A stretch of 64,000 nucleotides of DNA. Source: Vespa crabro. Its lineage: Eukaryota > Arthropoda > Insecta > Hymenoptera > Vespidae. A program made the translations under genes and the position numbers. The notes below the pieces were generated by a model that did not search any database, was not told the DNA's origin, and was given only the letters and a program-made list of their open reading frames with translations. Positions 53,201 to 62,121 of the stretch are shown here, piece by piece; the stretch's first letter is position 1; each line of letters opens with the position of its first letter. Where the stretch lies: assembly GCF_910589235.1 (NCBI RefSeq), contig NC_060967.1, positions 186,001 to 250,000 on the forward strand, in the 5' to 3' direction.

Positions 53201-53738
53201 TTTCAATATGTCCAGTATCGTAGCAAGCTTCAATGGCCCTTTCAAGCATCAAGAGAACTTGGGGGCCGCATGGGAAAGGCGACCTGTTCCTCATCACAAC
53301 AGGGAACATTGTGCATCACCATCAAACACGGCACCTCATTTGATAATCGATAATCAAAGGTACCAATTGATGGACGATGCTGTCCAGAGCTCAACGTTGA
53401 CGCCATTGCATACCGTAACGTTGGAGAGATTCACACAGATCGCTGTAGATCTTACGCCAACTAAATTGCATCGTGGCGTAACCGTATTATATGTCGCAAC
53501 GACCGAGAGATTGATAAAGAAAATATCTGTACTTCCGAGGACTCAGGAAACTTGCGTAGTCGAGATATGGGGTCCACTTCCATCGATTCCAACCACATTG
53601 CAGTTCTTAAAGGACACACAAAGTTTATACGTTGGCATGGAAATTGGTCTATTGAGGTAAAAACAAAAAATTTGATGCGAAAGGCACGTTTAATTACGGG
53701 AAACGTTGTTGATATCTTGACACATTGATTCTTATTAT

Positions 53739-53772
<34 letters not shown>

Positions 53773-54622
53773 TTCGAATTCAGATGTGATTTTTATTTAT
53801 TAGAATACCAGCAGTTCAATGTCATCGTCATCGCAATCGTCAGGCATGCCTCAACGCACAAGAACCATATTGCGGTTGGAACGAACACTTGATGAAGTGC
53901 GCCCAAGCACCTAAGCAAAATCATCTTGCCACTCACTGGCATCAGGAGGTTACGAAATGTCCGGTACTCACTGATCCAGTCGATGGCGGATGGAGTGCCT
54001 GGAGTGCCTGGTCGGCCTGTCAACATGGCACTGGAGAACAGTCGTCTCATGGTCATTCTCATATGCACTCCTACTTAGATCACGAAGAGGTATATGGTGT
54101 CCTATCACGCGAGGGAATTGCGTTAGATACCTGAGACGACAACTTACGTTCTAATTCATTTATACAGATCACCGATACTTGTCAATGTCAGACCAGAGAG
54201 TGCAACAATCCACCTCCACAGCATGGTGGTACAGGTTGTGTTGGAGCACGCGTCAGAGTGACCAACTGTACGGTTCACGGCGGTTGGACAACCTGGTCAG
54301 CTTGGTCAGCCTGTTCTCAAACTTGCGGCTTTGCTATGAAAACACGTAGACGTAGTTGCACGAATCCCTCTCCAGCTTTCGGTGGTCGAGTCTGCGTAGG
54401 ACACGATCACGATGACATTGTGTGTATCGATCTACCACCTTGTCCGACACCGGCAAAAGTTACTCCACCGCCTCAGAATGGACAGTGGTCTCCTTGGGGT
54501 GCATGGAACGCCTGTTCTCGACCGTGCAACGGAGGTAAGACGTTTTATTTCATTAATGAGATAACTTAGTTAACAAAACCATATGATTATCAGACGCAAT
54601 CTATTATTAAAAGTATCACTAA

Positions 54623-54662
<40 letters not shown>

Positions 54663-56359
54663 CTATCACTTCCGTTTCATAGGCATTCGAATTAGAAGAA
54701 GAACCTGTGACAATCCTTCGCCTAGGAAAGGTGGTGCCGAGTGCATCGGATGTGATTTTCAGGTGAAATATATTAACGTACCGTCAACTTTAATAGAATT
54801 GATGGGTGGATGGATGGATGGATGGACGGATGGAATGCAGATAATAACGTTGATCCGTACGTAGGTCGAGGAATGCAACACTCAGCAATGCGGAGAGACT
54901 AGAAGATATTCAGGATGGACACCTTGGTTAGCCGTGAACGCATCGATACAAAATGGAAGCGTGGGTTATACTGAAAAGCGTTTCAGATTTAGCTGCCGTG
55001 CACAAACGGACGATCCCTCGAGCGTGAGAGTCCAATTCGCGAAAGAAGAGGAACGTTATTGTAGAGACGATGGTTCTTGTTTGCGAACGAACATCAACGG
55101 ATACGGAGAGAGCGTGGTCGAAAGCGGTTGGAGCGAGTGGTCAACTTGGTATCCTTGCGATCGACCTTGTGGAGGAGGCTCACAACGTAGAGTAAATATC
55201 GAAGCTTCGTTATTATTATATCAATAAGATCCTTTTCTTTTTTTTTCTTCGTTACAATAGTTCTCATAATTTTTTCGATAACACGCTTGATAAAATATAA
55301 TTAATTTTTGAAATTTTTTGAATGAACTCAGAGAAGACAGTGCGAGTCACCGCCCTGCGAGGGAATATCCGTACAAACGAGAATATGTAACATTCATCCA
55401 TGTAGAACAACAGCCACTTTTGGAAGTGGCGTAGTGGAAGGACAATGGTCCTGTTGGACTGATTGGTCCGAATGTTCAGCCTCTTGCGGTGTTGGTGTTC
55501 GTACGAGGACAAGGGAATGCATCGGGCCAGAAAGTTGTGACGGGCCTAGACTCGTAAGAGAAACCTGCGAAATGCCTAGTTGCGAGTCCTTACTTGGCTG
55601 GGACACATGGTCCCGTTGGACCCCATGCGACAACGATCGTCAACAACATAGAAAACGTCAATGCCTTCAACATGGTAATGGAATGTGTCAAGGACTCAAT
55701 CGGGAAACTCGAGATTGTCTTACGGATTGCACGGACAACGGTAAGCGATCAAATCCTTCAATGAAATCATATCATTTTCTCGAATGATATTAATTGAAAT
55801 GGCATTACGAAATATTACTCCAATGAGCACGACGATATTTTTCTTTGATAATTTCTAGATGTAAATGCTTTGCCATCCAGCGTAGAAAATGCCAGCGTCT
55901 CGGTAGGAGCTGTCGTAGGTAGTTGCATCGTTGGATTTTTCATCGGGTTAGCTCTAACGGCGGTTCTCTGCTTCTATTATTTGAAACGAAGAAAGCCTCG
56001 TGTACCAGGAAGTCCTCATTACATCAGTAAGCAAAATCCTTACGTCACAGTGCCATTAAAGGAGGTATGAAATATGCGATAAAACGATATTAGTCCTTTT
56101 ATATCCTTCATTCGAATGATCTTTTTACGATAAGTGACATTATTATTATCGACAGGTAAATGCCAAGAGACAGCCTAGTTTTTCCGGTAGTACGAACGGA
56201 AACGGTACGCTTCGTGGAAAGAGTAATCCGAACGTGAACGGCCTTGGAAGTCCAAAATTATATCCGAAGAGCTTGGAGTACGAGTCTGCGACATTGAAAC
56301 GCAATAGTCATGGTCAGCAACATATTCGTGCTGATCTCGATCAGGACAAGTACTATTGA
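20823..56359 (+). CDS. Sema5c: Class 5 semaphorin (Sema5c-like), complete, 14 coding exons
   Basis: A transmembrane guidance molecule; class 5 semaphorins act at the cell surface through plexin-type partners. Coding exons: 20823-20919, 35153-35249, 50537-50744, 51895-52100, 52433-52532, 52686-52885, 53171-53656, 53804-54089, 54168-54534, 54683-54762, 54865-55191, 55332-55740, 55859-56064, 56156-56359. All junctions keep frame with GT-AG ends; total 3273 nt, 1090 residues. Order: signal peptide 1-22, Sema domain about 50-455, PSI about 466-500 (ending QEPYCGW), seven thrombospondin type 1 modules about 520-950, transmembrane helix about 968-994, tail of about 95 residues ending DQDKYY. The length fits the family. 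Sema5c rather than Sema5a/b is inferred from insect origin. A good acceptor at 20788-20789 before the ATG implies upstream non-coding exons. Exons 3-14 lie within 5.8 kb, while the first two coding introns span nearly 30 kb. Confidence 0.93.
21604..21670. repeat. Long (CT)n array
   Basis: About 33 uninterrupted CT units, the longest of many in the window. Other long ones are at 16320-16364, 17326-17370, 20470-20533, 33953-34000, 35641-35692 (as GA), 49707-49750 (as GA) and 50229-50278. They generate the Ser/Leu and Arg/Glu ORFs seen on both strands. Confidence 0.95.
23041..23890. repeat. Tandem array of about six units of roughly 140 bp
   Basis: Each unit reads approximately AATAAAATTCATTTTAAAGATCA, then AAGGACAAGCGAGATAAAAATAAATTTTACGG, then TATCACACATGACACACGAG, then ATTTTATAAAATTATTAATAGATAT. 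Starts are near 23047, 23172, 23312, 23455, 23596 and 23749 (spacing about 125-153). The last unit is interrupted by a poly-A tract (23759-23783). Confidence 0.75.
26008..26085. repeat. Dispersed repeat, copy in Sema5c intron 1
   Basis: GATCAAGTTCAATATGTA, then AATC..AATTTCAATAACC-AGTTTCATTCAATGGGT. The same phrases occur in the tandem copies at 51.02 and 51.35 kb in intron 3, about 25 kb away in the same orientation. This marks a repeat family rather than a purely local duplication. Confidence 0.6.
27517..28116. mobile_element. TA-flanked inverted-repeat element (MITE-like, about 600 bp)
   Basis: The left end reads TACAGGGTGTTCCGTTTATC. The right end, on the other strand, reads TACAGGGTGTAACGTTTATC. 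They match at 23 of 26 positions, with weaker similarity for some 30 more bases. TA at both outer edges fits a Tc1/mariner-type target duplication. The interior has long poly-T tracts (near 27679-27705 and 28038-28058) and no transposase ORF, so it is non-autonomous. Confidence 0.7.
30836..30904. repeat. (AGT)n trinucleotide array
   Basis: About 23 AGT/GGT-type units with a few substitutions (AAT, GGT). It gives poly-Ser or poly-Val depending on frame. Other trinucleotide arrays are (TTA)n at 47454-47487 and (GAA)n at 60629-60663. Confidence 0.9.
35153..35249 (+). CDS. Sema5c: Sema5c coding exon 2 (isolated 97-nt exon between two very long introns)
   Basis: The acceptor is TCTGCATTACAG. The exon completes the split Asp codon and encodes a segment ending YSQLLFDVARQQVVVGA, the first beta strands of the Sema domain. 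It ends GCA CG|GTAAAC. The split Arg codon is completed by the A at 50537, giving the family signature GARDNLYRL. Neither flanking exon joins in frame without it. It is easily missed by gene finders because it sits 14.2 kb from exon 1 and 15.3 kb from exon 3. Confidence 0.93.
40444..41191. mobile_element. TA-flanked inverted-repeat element (about 750 bp)
   Basis: The ends are exact inverted copies over 20 bases: CAGAGTGTACCCAATGAAAA at the left and its reverse complement at the right (ending 41191), each flanked by TA in a TATATA context. The interior shows no transposase-like ORF and no extended arm similarity, so it is a non-autonomous mariner-like element or deletion derivative. Confidence 0.75.
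41346..41406. other. Perfect 22-bp stem-loop
   Basis: The left arm 41346-41367 (ATCGCGTCGAAGTCTGTC...) is the exact reverse complement of the right arm 41385-41406, around a 17-base loop. There is no mismatch, and the arms are GC-richer than the surroundings. It lies 155 bases outside the right end of the TA-flanked element and is not part of that element's terminal repeat. Confidence 0.7.
45664..46333. mobile_element. Foldback (long inverted repeat) element, about 670 bp
   Basis: The outer ends are TATATAGGGTAACCCACGG at the left and, on the other strand, TATATTGGGTGACCCACGC at the right. Similarity continues inward along both arms for roughly 180 bases. Shared phrases are GTGCATAATATGC/GTGCATATTACGC, AATAATTTTATACACTTCTGTGCAT/AATAATTTTATGCGCTTTCGTGCAT and AACCTATATTTTTGGCTG/AACTTATATTTTTGACTG. 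The middle has a poly-A tract (45867-45889). No ORF is seen. This is a foldback MITE that could form a long imperfect hairpin. Confidence 0.7.
46340..47150. repeat. AT-rich tandem array, units of about 155 bp
   Basis: The phrase AAATATTTTGATCGATATTTATAATAAAATATGAGTACGTAATAT recurs with changes near 46645, 46797 and 46957. A truncated copy near 46367 has ATATTTTGATCAGTATTTAAAT. A second phrase, ATTACAAATACNGATCATTTATTTTAAA, recurs between them. It directly adjoins the foldback element. Confidence 0.6.
48867..48960. repeat. Two-copy direct repeat of about 57 bp
   Basis: GGTATCTCTCTC...CAATTCGTTAAAGTTGGATCTTAG is followed by GATATCTCTCTCTCAACTCGTTAAAGTTAGATATCAG. The copies differ mainly in the length of the CT run. 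Confidence 0.6.
50537..53656 (+). CDS. Sema5c: Sema5c coding exons 3-7: body of the Sema domain
   Basis: Five exons (50537-50744, 51895-52100, 52433-52532, 52686-52885, 53171-53656) cover about residues 65-465. Visible family landmarks are the paired cysteines of INTCQNKGQSPEDCHNYIKV, LFTCGTYAFSPWCTWR, FVGSFETEDHVYFLFRETAV, IARVCKNDRGG, WMTFSKARLNCSLPGEFPFY and GSAICAFNMSSI. Candidate N-glycosylation sites include NIT, NVT, NCS and NMS. Exon 7 ends TTG AG|GTAAAA in phase 2. Exon 6 ends CCG AT|GTACGT. Confidence 0.93.
50796..51420. repeat. Tandem copies of a dispersed repeat in Sema5c intron 3
   Basis: GGATCAAGTTCAATAT begins copies at about 50796, 51023 and 51349. The last two are about 326 bases apart and share long stretches, including AGACTATAGGCTCTAATGA-TAGGAATAGGATCAAGTTC, AATTTCAATAACCAAGTTTCATT-AATGGGTTTC and the lead-in TTCGAACCTTTCAC-AGTA. 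The family recurs at 26.0 kb. Confidence 0.7.
53735..53771. repeat. Poly-T tract in Sema5c intron 7
   Basis: About 30 consecutive T just upstream of exon 8. The exon's true acceptor is the TAG at 53801-53803. The CAG at 53781-53783 would introduce an in-frame stop and is not used. Confidence 0.85.
53804..55740 (+). CDS. Sema5c: Sema5c coding exons 8-12: PSI domain and seven thrombospondin type 1 modules
   Basis: Exon 8 gives the PSI domain (RNRQACLNAQEPYCGW) and the start of module 1 (GGWSAWSAWSACQHG). It is followed by a His-rich insertion (SSHGHSHMHSYLDH) where the usual Cys-Gly-Gly turn would be. Later modules begin HGGWTTWSAWSACSQTCG, NGQWSPWGAWNACSRPCNGG, SGWTPWLAVNAS (degenerate, lacking the normal W-x-x-W/Cys pattern), ESGWSEWSTWYPCDRPCGGG, EGQWSCWTDWSECSASCGVG and LGWDTWSRWTPC. 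These Trp-rich repeats are sites of C- and O-glycosylation in the family. Exons: 53804-54089, 54168-54534, 54683-54762, 54865-55191, 55332-55740. Confidence 0.92.
55859..56359 (+). CDS. Sema5c: Sema5c coding exons 13-14: transmembrane helix and cytoplasmic tail
   Basis: Exon 13 (55859-56064) encodes a single helix (VGAVVGSCIVGFFIGLALTA...) followed by the stop-transfer basic stretch LKRRKPRV. Exon 14 (56156-56359) encodes a Ser/Asn/Gly-rich tail with a Tyr-containing stretch (SLEYESATLKRNSHG) and ends DLDQDKYY before TGA. No catalytic or GAP-like motif is seen in the tail. Confidence 0.9.
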
Positions 56360-57982
56360 ACAAACGATCGACCGTATTAACGTCGTTTTGATAGTATTAT
56401 ACTTCGTTTGACATTAACGAATAATGATCATCGAGGAACGTTGATAAGAAAAAGAAATAATGATTTCTTCTCTTAATACATTCGCTTCGTCTCCAAAAAA
56501 AAAAAAAAAAAAAAGAAGAAAAGAATAACATAACTTCGCTAGGTACAATTTTCTTCCTTTTTTGGATTCAAGTTCAGGATATTGTTCATGTGTTATAAAG
56601 CAAACAAATTCGTAAATTGTTTCGCGTTATTTAAATCCTGAACAATCGGGCGAATGTGTTAATCGTCAGGTCACTGTGAAAGGGACCAAAACAAAAAAAG
56701 AAACACGCAAACAACAACAAAAAATATATCGGGTATATTATCGTTTTATACAAGAACGCAAAAGCAATACGTTAAGTGCACTTTTTGCAGAGTATCTACT
56801 TAATTAAACTAATTACTTATAATAAGATCGATAACGCGTCGGATTTGCGTTTGGTAAGAAAAAAAGAAGAAGAAAAAAAATTAACGACGAGTTTAATCTC
56901 GTGCACTTTTTTATCACGAGAACGAATGAATAAACCCCGAGAAGCCTAATCTTATGGATTATCATGTAAACGCCTTAGACGGTTGAACATTCGATTGATA
57001 TATATATATATATATATATATAGCGTGTAATATGGGACAACTATTTTTTACGAGAGAATATTTACATATAGTTTATTTTTTATTTTTTCTTGTAAATACG
57101 TGAAAGAAAAAACCGTGTGCGTGTGCGTGTACGTCTGTGATACGAATGTGCGCGTGTTATAAAGCGAATGGAATAGAATGTGTCTTTGATATGATAAAAT
57201 ATGCATTTGGAATCTATATTTGTACAAAGAAGTTTCGGGCGTTTTATACACCAATCGAGGCTGAGGTTTCGTCAAACGTAAGGGATGTACATACATACGA
57301 TAGATTAATGAATATTTTCTTCTTTCTTTTTTTGTTATTTTTTTTTATTTCTTCATGATAGAAAGAAGAAAGAGGATTTTTTGATACCGAATAACGTAGT
57401 GCCATGAGTTTGTACATATAGGACGCGTTTTAAAAAATATTACTTTTATATATATATATATATATATAAATATACAAACACATATATTTACACGTAACTT
57501 TACGTTGGCTTTCGCCTGAGTTACGTTTTGCTATTGGCTCATATTGAGTCGTAAATGCGAGTTTTGAATTACATTTAAGGGAACAATCGCGAAAAAAAAG
57601 AAAGAAAAACGATATGCCTTATTGCCTGTCGTGATTGATCATTTTAAGCGAGAAAAATGTCGAATTAGAATGTTATAACGATTGCATTTTGTAATAGTTG
57701 CATATTATTTAACAACTTCTTTTTAAAAAATGATTAAAACTTGACTACGAGTAATTAAGAAGAGAGAAAGAGAGAGACAGATAGAAGATATACTTTCGTT
57801 ACGATTAGACTGTTAGAAAGATCTCGGCGGTCTTTACTTTTTACATCGATATTCTTCTAAGCTCTTTTTACGACCTTTAATGCAGATAAAATATTAACAA
57901 ATATTTGTACTCCCCGCCAATTCCTTTCCCCGCGATATCTCCCAACCCCCGCCGCCAAAACACTGGCCAAACGTTTACATTT

Positions 57983-57988
57983 AATAAA
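57983..57988 (+). terminator. Candidate polyadenylation signal of Sema5c
   Basis: AATAAA in TTTAATAAAGAC, about 1.6 kb after the stop codon, followed by a T-rich tract (58019-58045). A nearer AATAAA at 56929-56934 could give a shorter 3' UTR of about 0.6 kb. Which is used cannot be told from sequence. Confidence 0.35.
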
Positions 57989-58130
57989 GACAATATTTCC
58001 CTTAGTCGTTGCTACGAATCTAATTCTTTTTATTATTCTTATTTGTACCTACTGATCGAATGATTCTTCAGAATTCTTTGGGAAACGAAATGATCATGAA
58101 ATCATCGTTCGTTATTATTAACATAATGTA

Positions 58131-58136
58131 TTTATT
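58131..58136 (-). terminator. Candidate polyadenylation signal of the decarboxylase
   Basis: AATAAA on the minus strand, about 207 bases after the stop codon. Another minus-strand AATAAA lies at 58029-58034. With the semaphorin signal at 57983 the two transcripts' 3' ends come within about 100 bases or overlap. Confidence 0.4.
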
Positions 58137-58342
58137 ATTCTTCGTAGGACGACAAAATGATAGGAAGGAAAATATGATAAGTGATATAAGAAGGATGGGG
58201 AAAAAGAAAATAAGAAAAAAAAAGAAAAACAAAGTGAAATAATTGTAAAAAGAATTAGCAAGTGAAAGAAAAAGATGGACGGAGGAATAAGACGTGGAGA
58301 AATCCTGTGTGTGTTCTTTTTTGTCCTTTTTTTTCTTTTTTC

Positions 58343-60181
58343 TTACAAATTCGCTCCATACTTCTCGATTAGATCGATGACATAATCCATGGAAGCATGC
58401 GTAGGTGGTGGTTGACAAGTGACGACCATACGAAAGAAATTTCCTAGATTTTTAGAGGCCAGGGGCATGTAACTGATCATAAGGGTGCCATCGAGTATCA
58501 TTCGTTCTTTAATCAATGTCGTAACTTTGTACAACTTTTGCCACCAATCATCGGTCTCCTCTTGGCCGCGCATACTAGGTGGTACGTACCTGAAATATTA
58601 GATAAATATATACATATGTATATGTATATGTACATATGTAGAACATTGACAAAATCAAAAATTGAAACATTGAGATATTTTTTCTATTTCTTTTTTGCCA
58701 GAAAAAAAATCAATAATACACATCATATTTTTTTTTATTCCTTTTGCAGATGTCTTCTCTGTATGTATGTATGCATGTACGTACAATAGTACATGATGAA
58801 GATATATGACGAGACGAATATTAAACCTAAGTAGCATGACCTCCTTATCTATCGCTCGCTCTCATATGTAGATTATCTCAGCTGTGATATTGGTATCTTG
58901 ATTCACGTCATTAATATTATCCGCTCTAAAATATACTTAAGATTAAAGTTGACTTGCTTCGAGGGGGGTCATATATATAATTTTTTGTAAGTAAATTCAC
59001 GTAAACGTCACGTGAGGATCATTTTTCTTATTTTTGTTTTATGAAATCAGATGCGTTTTTTAATGCGTCAGTCGACTCATTCTTTATAATATTAATCTAT
59101 CTACACATGTCAAATTATTATTAATGTTTCATTAAGATTTAATATTTTAATTTAAATAATACTAAGTCCAGCGACTAATCAACTAAAAGACAAAGTTGAC
59201 CTTTTCATGATCTTTATACAAAAATATATCGTTAAATATTTTTCGATCAAGATATCAATATCACGTCTAAAGGCCTAGTATATGTATGTATTTGGAATGA
59301 AATTTGTTTATTTGTAAATCTCAAATAATTACCAAAAGCAGATGTTACAGCATTCGTAAGTCGGCAAAACGAGCCTATAACCATCCAACAACTTTATTCT
59401 ATCCAAAAAATATTCAGCCTCGGACATTGCGATGTCGACCGATTTTCTCAAACCGCTGGTACCTCGTGCCTTCCACATAAGCCAAAATTTCATGGCGTCT
59501 ACCTGAAATTAATCATCGAATGATTAGTTTATCAAGGTGATGTATCGATCTTTCAACAGACCTTTCTACCACATTGAACGCTCTTGTCGCCTGTGTCCCA
59601 GGATACGTCGTAAAATTTGTCCTGTTGAAAGAGATACTTAGCACCAGCGCAATTGGTCTTGTGCAACGCTTCCTTACCCTTCGCCAAAAATATAGAACAC
59701 TGAAGGGGTGCACCGAGCATTTTGTGCGGATTCCAAGCTACCGAATGGGATCTGAAATAAATAGAAGGGTCGATCATGAGACAAGATCATCAGATTAACT
59801 CTTAACGATTTATATTATACATGCATATACATACGTTCTCGGTGTTGAAAAATTGACTAATGACAATTGATAGTATTAAATGACAATTTGCTGTTTTTCT
59901 TTTATTTTTTTTTTTTTTCAGACAAGAAAAAAATTAGTTTAAAAAGAAAACTAATGATTTTACGTTATTACTTGATGTTTTACTTATATGGAAAAAAAAA
60001 AAAACATTTGGTTAGACGTATGTTTTGTAATTCACGAAAATGCAACCACGTGTCAATCTCTAAACGAAAGCGAGCGGTAAAAAAACAGAAAAAATGTCAA
60101 AATACGTGAACCCATCGGTGCCGAGAACGTAACGCGAGTAAATTTAACTTACGTTTGTTAAATAAATTAAATCTAATAAAT

Positions 60182-60230
<49 letters not shown>

Positions 60231-60626
60231 GCAAATTAGTATTAATAAATTAAGCAAAATAAATGAAATTCAATTACGAACAATTCAATTCCACGCAAAC
60301 GTTCACGGTACTTTTTGGAAAGCAATAAAGTTCCACCTAGGCATGCCTGTAAAATGATTTCGTCGATGAGTTTATGACGAGCAATGGATTATATTAGAAA
60401 GATTCATTTCCTCGTACAAGTACTAACGTCAACGTGCATCCAAAGGGACTCTTCCTCGCAGATCCTTGCTATTTCTGGCAATGGATCGAAAGCACCCAGA
60501 ACCGTGGTTCCGCACGTTGCATTAACAAAAAATGGTAATTCCCCATTGGCCCTGGCCTCGTTTATCGCTCTCTTCAAATCGTCCGGTAACATTTTTCCTA
60601 ACTGATCGGACTTGATCTAGATCGAA

Positions 60627-60657
<31 letters not shown>

Positions 60658-61995
60658 AAGAAGAGAAAGACGGACGTAGGATAGAGTTTGTTCTTTTTCA
60701 ATGAATTAAATCTTATGAAAGAATATGAAGAAACCTTGTAAACGTGCTCGGTCCCAATACCCAACCAATGAACAGCTTTTAATATAGAATAATGACCTTC
60801 TTCGCTGGAAAAGCATGCCAAAGGTGGAAAACCACTGCATCCCATTCTCTTGATTTCAGGTAATATCTTATACCTGGCCATTACCATTGCGTATATGTTG
60901 GATAAGCTACCACCTGGACATAAAATACCATTGGCCTCTGGTATCGATGGATATCCAACGAGCTTTAAGGATTCCTCTAACACTTCATGTTCCATCAACG
61001 TAAATACCGGGGCTACTTCGAACGTATATCTAACAATTCGAAATGAGATTAGACGTGTTAAAATTGAACTATTATGTTTCAACGGAGTACTTACTGGCCC
61101 GTATTAAAAATCTCGGTGAGCCAAGAACCGACCATTCCATATTCGTCTACACCCGCGAAAAGTTGATTGTGAAAGTTCGGACTAAATGTTTTCACCGAAT
61201 ATTTGATTATTTGTCGTACGATAATATCGATTTCCTCGGAACTAGCACCGTCCTCCTTTAACGTTAACGATATTATATTCTGCAAATGTAAATATAAATT
61301 TTAAATGAAATAACGATATCTCGGAAATAAGAATGGAAAATACGTAAGGAGCAAAGTTATTCAAATATGATAGTACTCTGTGTATCAAAGATCATCGGTA
61401 AAACGAGATAGGAAAGAGGAATAAAGAGTATGTATTACGAGCGAGTTCATTGAACGAACACGGACAATAATATTATACCAATTTGAAATTGGAATATTTA
61501 ACAATTAATTTTCAATCGATAAACGACGTTCATTGATCTATAAATATCTCGAAAAACATATTGCCGGTCGAAAATGAAAACTGATCGAACGTTCGAACGA
61601 TCGAGAGGATACATTTTTCTTTTTTTTCATTCTTTCACTAACTAATGACACTGAAGAGACAAAAAAAATGTAACGAATTTTTACAACTGACGAATAACTT
61701 TTTAATCGTTAACCAAAATCTCGTCATCGTAGACAATCGGTATCGGAGACCCATTTCTTCTTACGTTCGTTCGTTCGTTCGTTCGTTCGATTTTTTACCT
61801 CTTCGAAAAGATAATTCTTGATAAAGATTTGATAGATATCGATCCATACGCCTTGCTTACCTTGAGATCCTTCGGATGACGAAAATTAATCACCGATTGA
61901 TCGCATCTCGCATCGAAGAGCTTTTCCTCTTTGAGAATCCTTAAGAGATCCTCGAGCAATTTGATGGTACCGTTAGAACTACCAGTCTCTGCCAT
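58343..61995 (-). CDS. PLP-dependent decarboxylase, cysteine sulfinate/glutamate decarboxylase-like, complete
   Basis: Group II decarboxylase. The closest recalled family is cysteine sulfinate decarboxylase (cysteine sulfinate to hypotaurine plus CO2); insect relatives may prefer aspartate or glutamate. Coding exons on the minus strand: 61995-61861, 61279-61095, 61029-60735, 60616-60428, 60346-60282, 59751-59562, 59502-59333, 58589-58343. All phases match; 1476 nt, 491 residues, the usual length. Landmarks: CPGGSLSN (144-151), SSEEGHYS with His186 expected to stack on PLP, NATCGTTVLGAFDPL, HVDACLGG (Asp268), NPHK with PLP lysine Lys300, LFQQDKFYDVSWDTGDKSVQCGRK, and the C-terminal NICFWYVPPSMRG. 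HVDACLGG replaces the HVDAAWGG usual in vertebrate CSAD and GAD. Predicted cytosolic: no leader is seen. The start ATG (MAETGSSNG) is followed by the first helix typical of the family. Several introns have weak donors. Substrate is not determined by sequence alone. Confidence 0.92.
59562..60616 (-). CDS. Decarboxylase exons 4-6: catalytic core with PLP lysine
   Basis: Exon 4 (60616-60428) runs from IKSDQLGKML to LWMHVD. Exon 5 (60346-60282, 65 nt) encodes ACLGGTLLLSKKYRERLRGIE. Exon 6 (59751-59562) encodes SHSVAWNPHKMLGAPLQCSI and the DKFYDVSWDTGDK stretch. The Leu codon between exons 5 and 6 is split TT+A. Donors are GTTAGT, GTTCGT and GTCTGT, all off the GTAAGT/GTGAGT consensus, yet the reading frame and family alignment leave no other choice. 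Confidence 0.88.
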
Positions 61996-62121
61996 CGTGA
62001 AAGTCGTACTGAGTACTGTCGAGTATCTCGAAGCGAGAGAGCCCCATTATTCTTACTAAACATATTTATCGTAGTGTGTGTGTGTGTGTAAGAATTACAT
62101 TTGTAACGCGCGAAACAGCTG
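61996..62121 (-). promoter_or_regulatory. 5' UTR of the decarboxylase with a probable upstream intron
   Basis: On the minus strand GCTTTTTCTCTCTTTCAG ends at 62122, an excellent acceptor 126 bases before the ATG, so a non-coding first exon may lie further right. This leader would contain ATGTAA and a second upstream ATG (62063-62061) whose frame (stop at 61941) overlaps the main start out of frame. An alternative start site, TACTCAGTACG near 62012, would exclude both. Confidence 0.35.

Larger units (their letters stand above)
56360..58342. other. Shared 3' flank of the convergent Sema5c and decarboxylase genes
   Basis: Semaphorin 3' UTR and decarboxylase 3' UTR from the other strand. It contains poly-A and (TA)n tracts (57001-57021, 57451-57469) and polyadenylation hexamers for both strands. 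No third coding gene is supported; ORFs here are short and AT-driven. Confidence 0.6.

Noticed and set aside
53793..55633. Minus-strand ORFs opposite Sema5c exons
   Set aside because: Antisense shadows of the thrombospondin-module exons.
11105..60540. Duplicated decarboxylase fragment at 11.29 kb, from the shared GGTTCCGCACGT
   Set aside because: Only 12 bases are identical to the decarboxylase exon near 60510. The flanking residues do not align.
59574..61261. Plus-strand ORFs opposite the decarboxylase exons
   Set aside because: They are antisense shadows of the coding exons on the minus strand.
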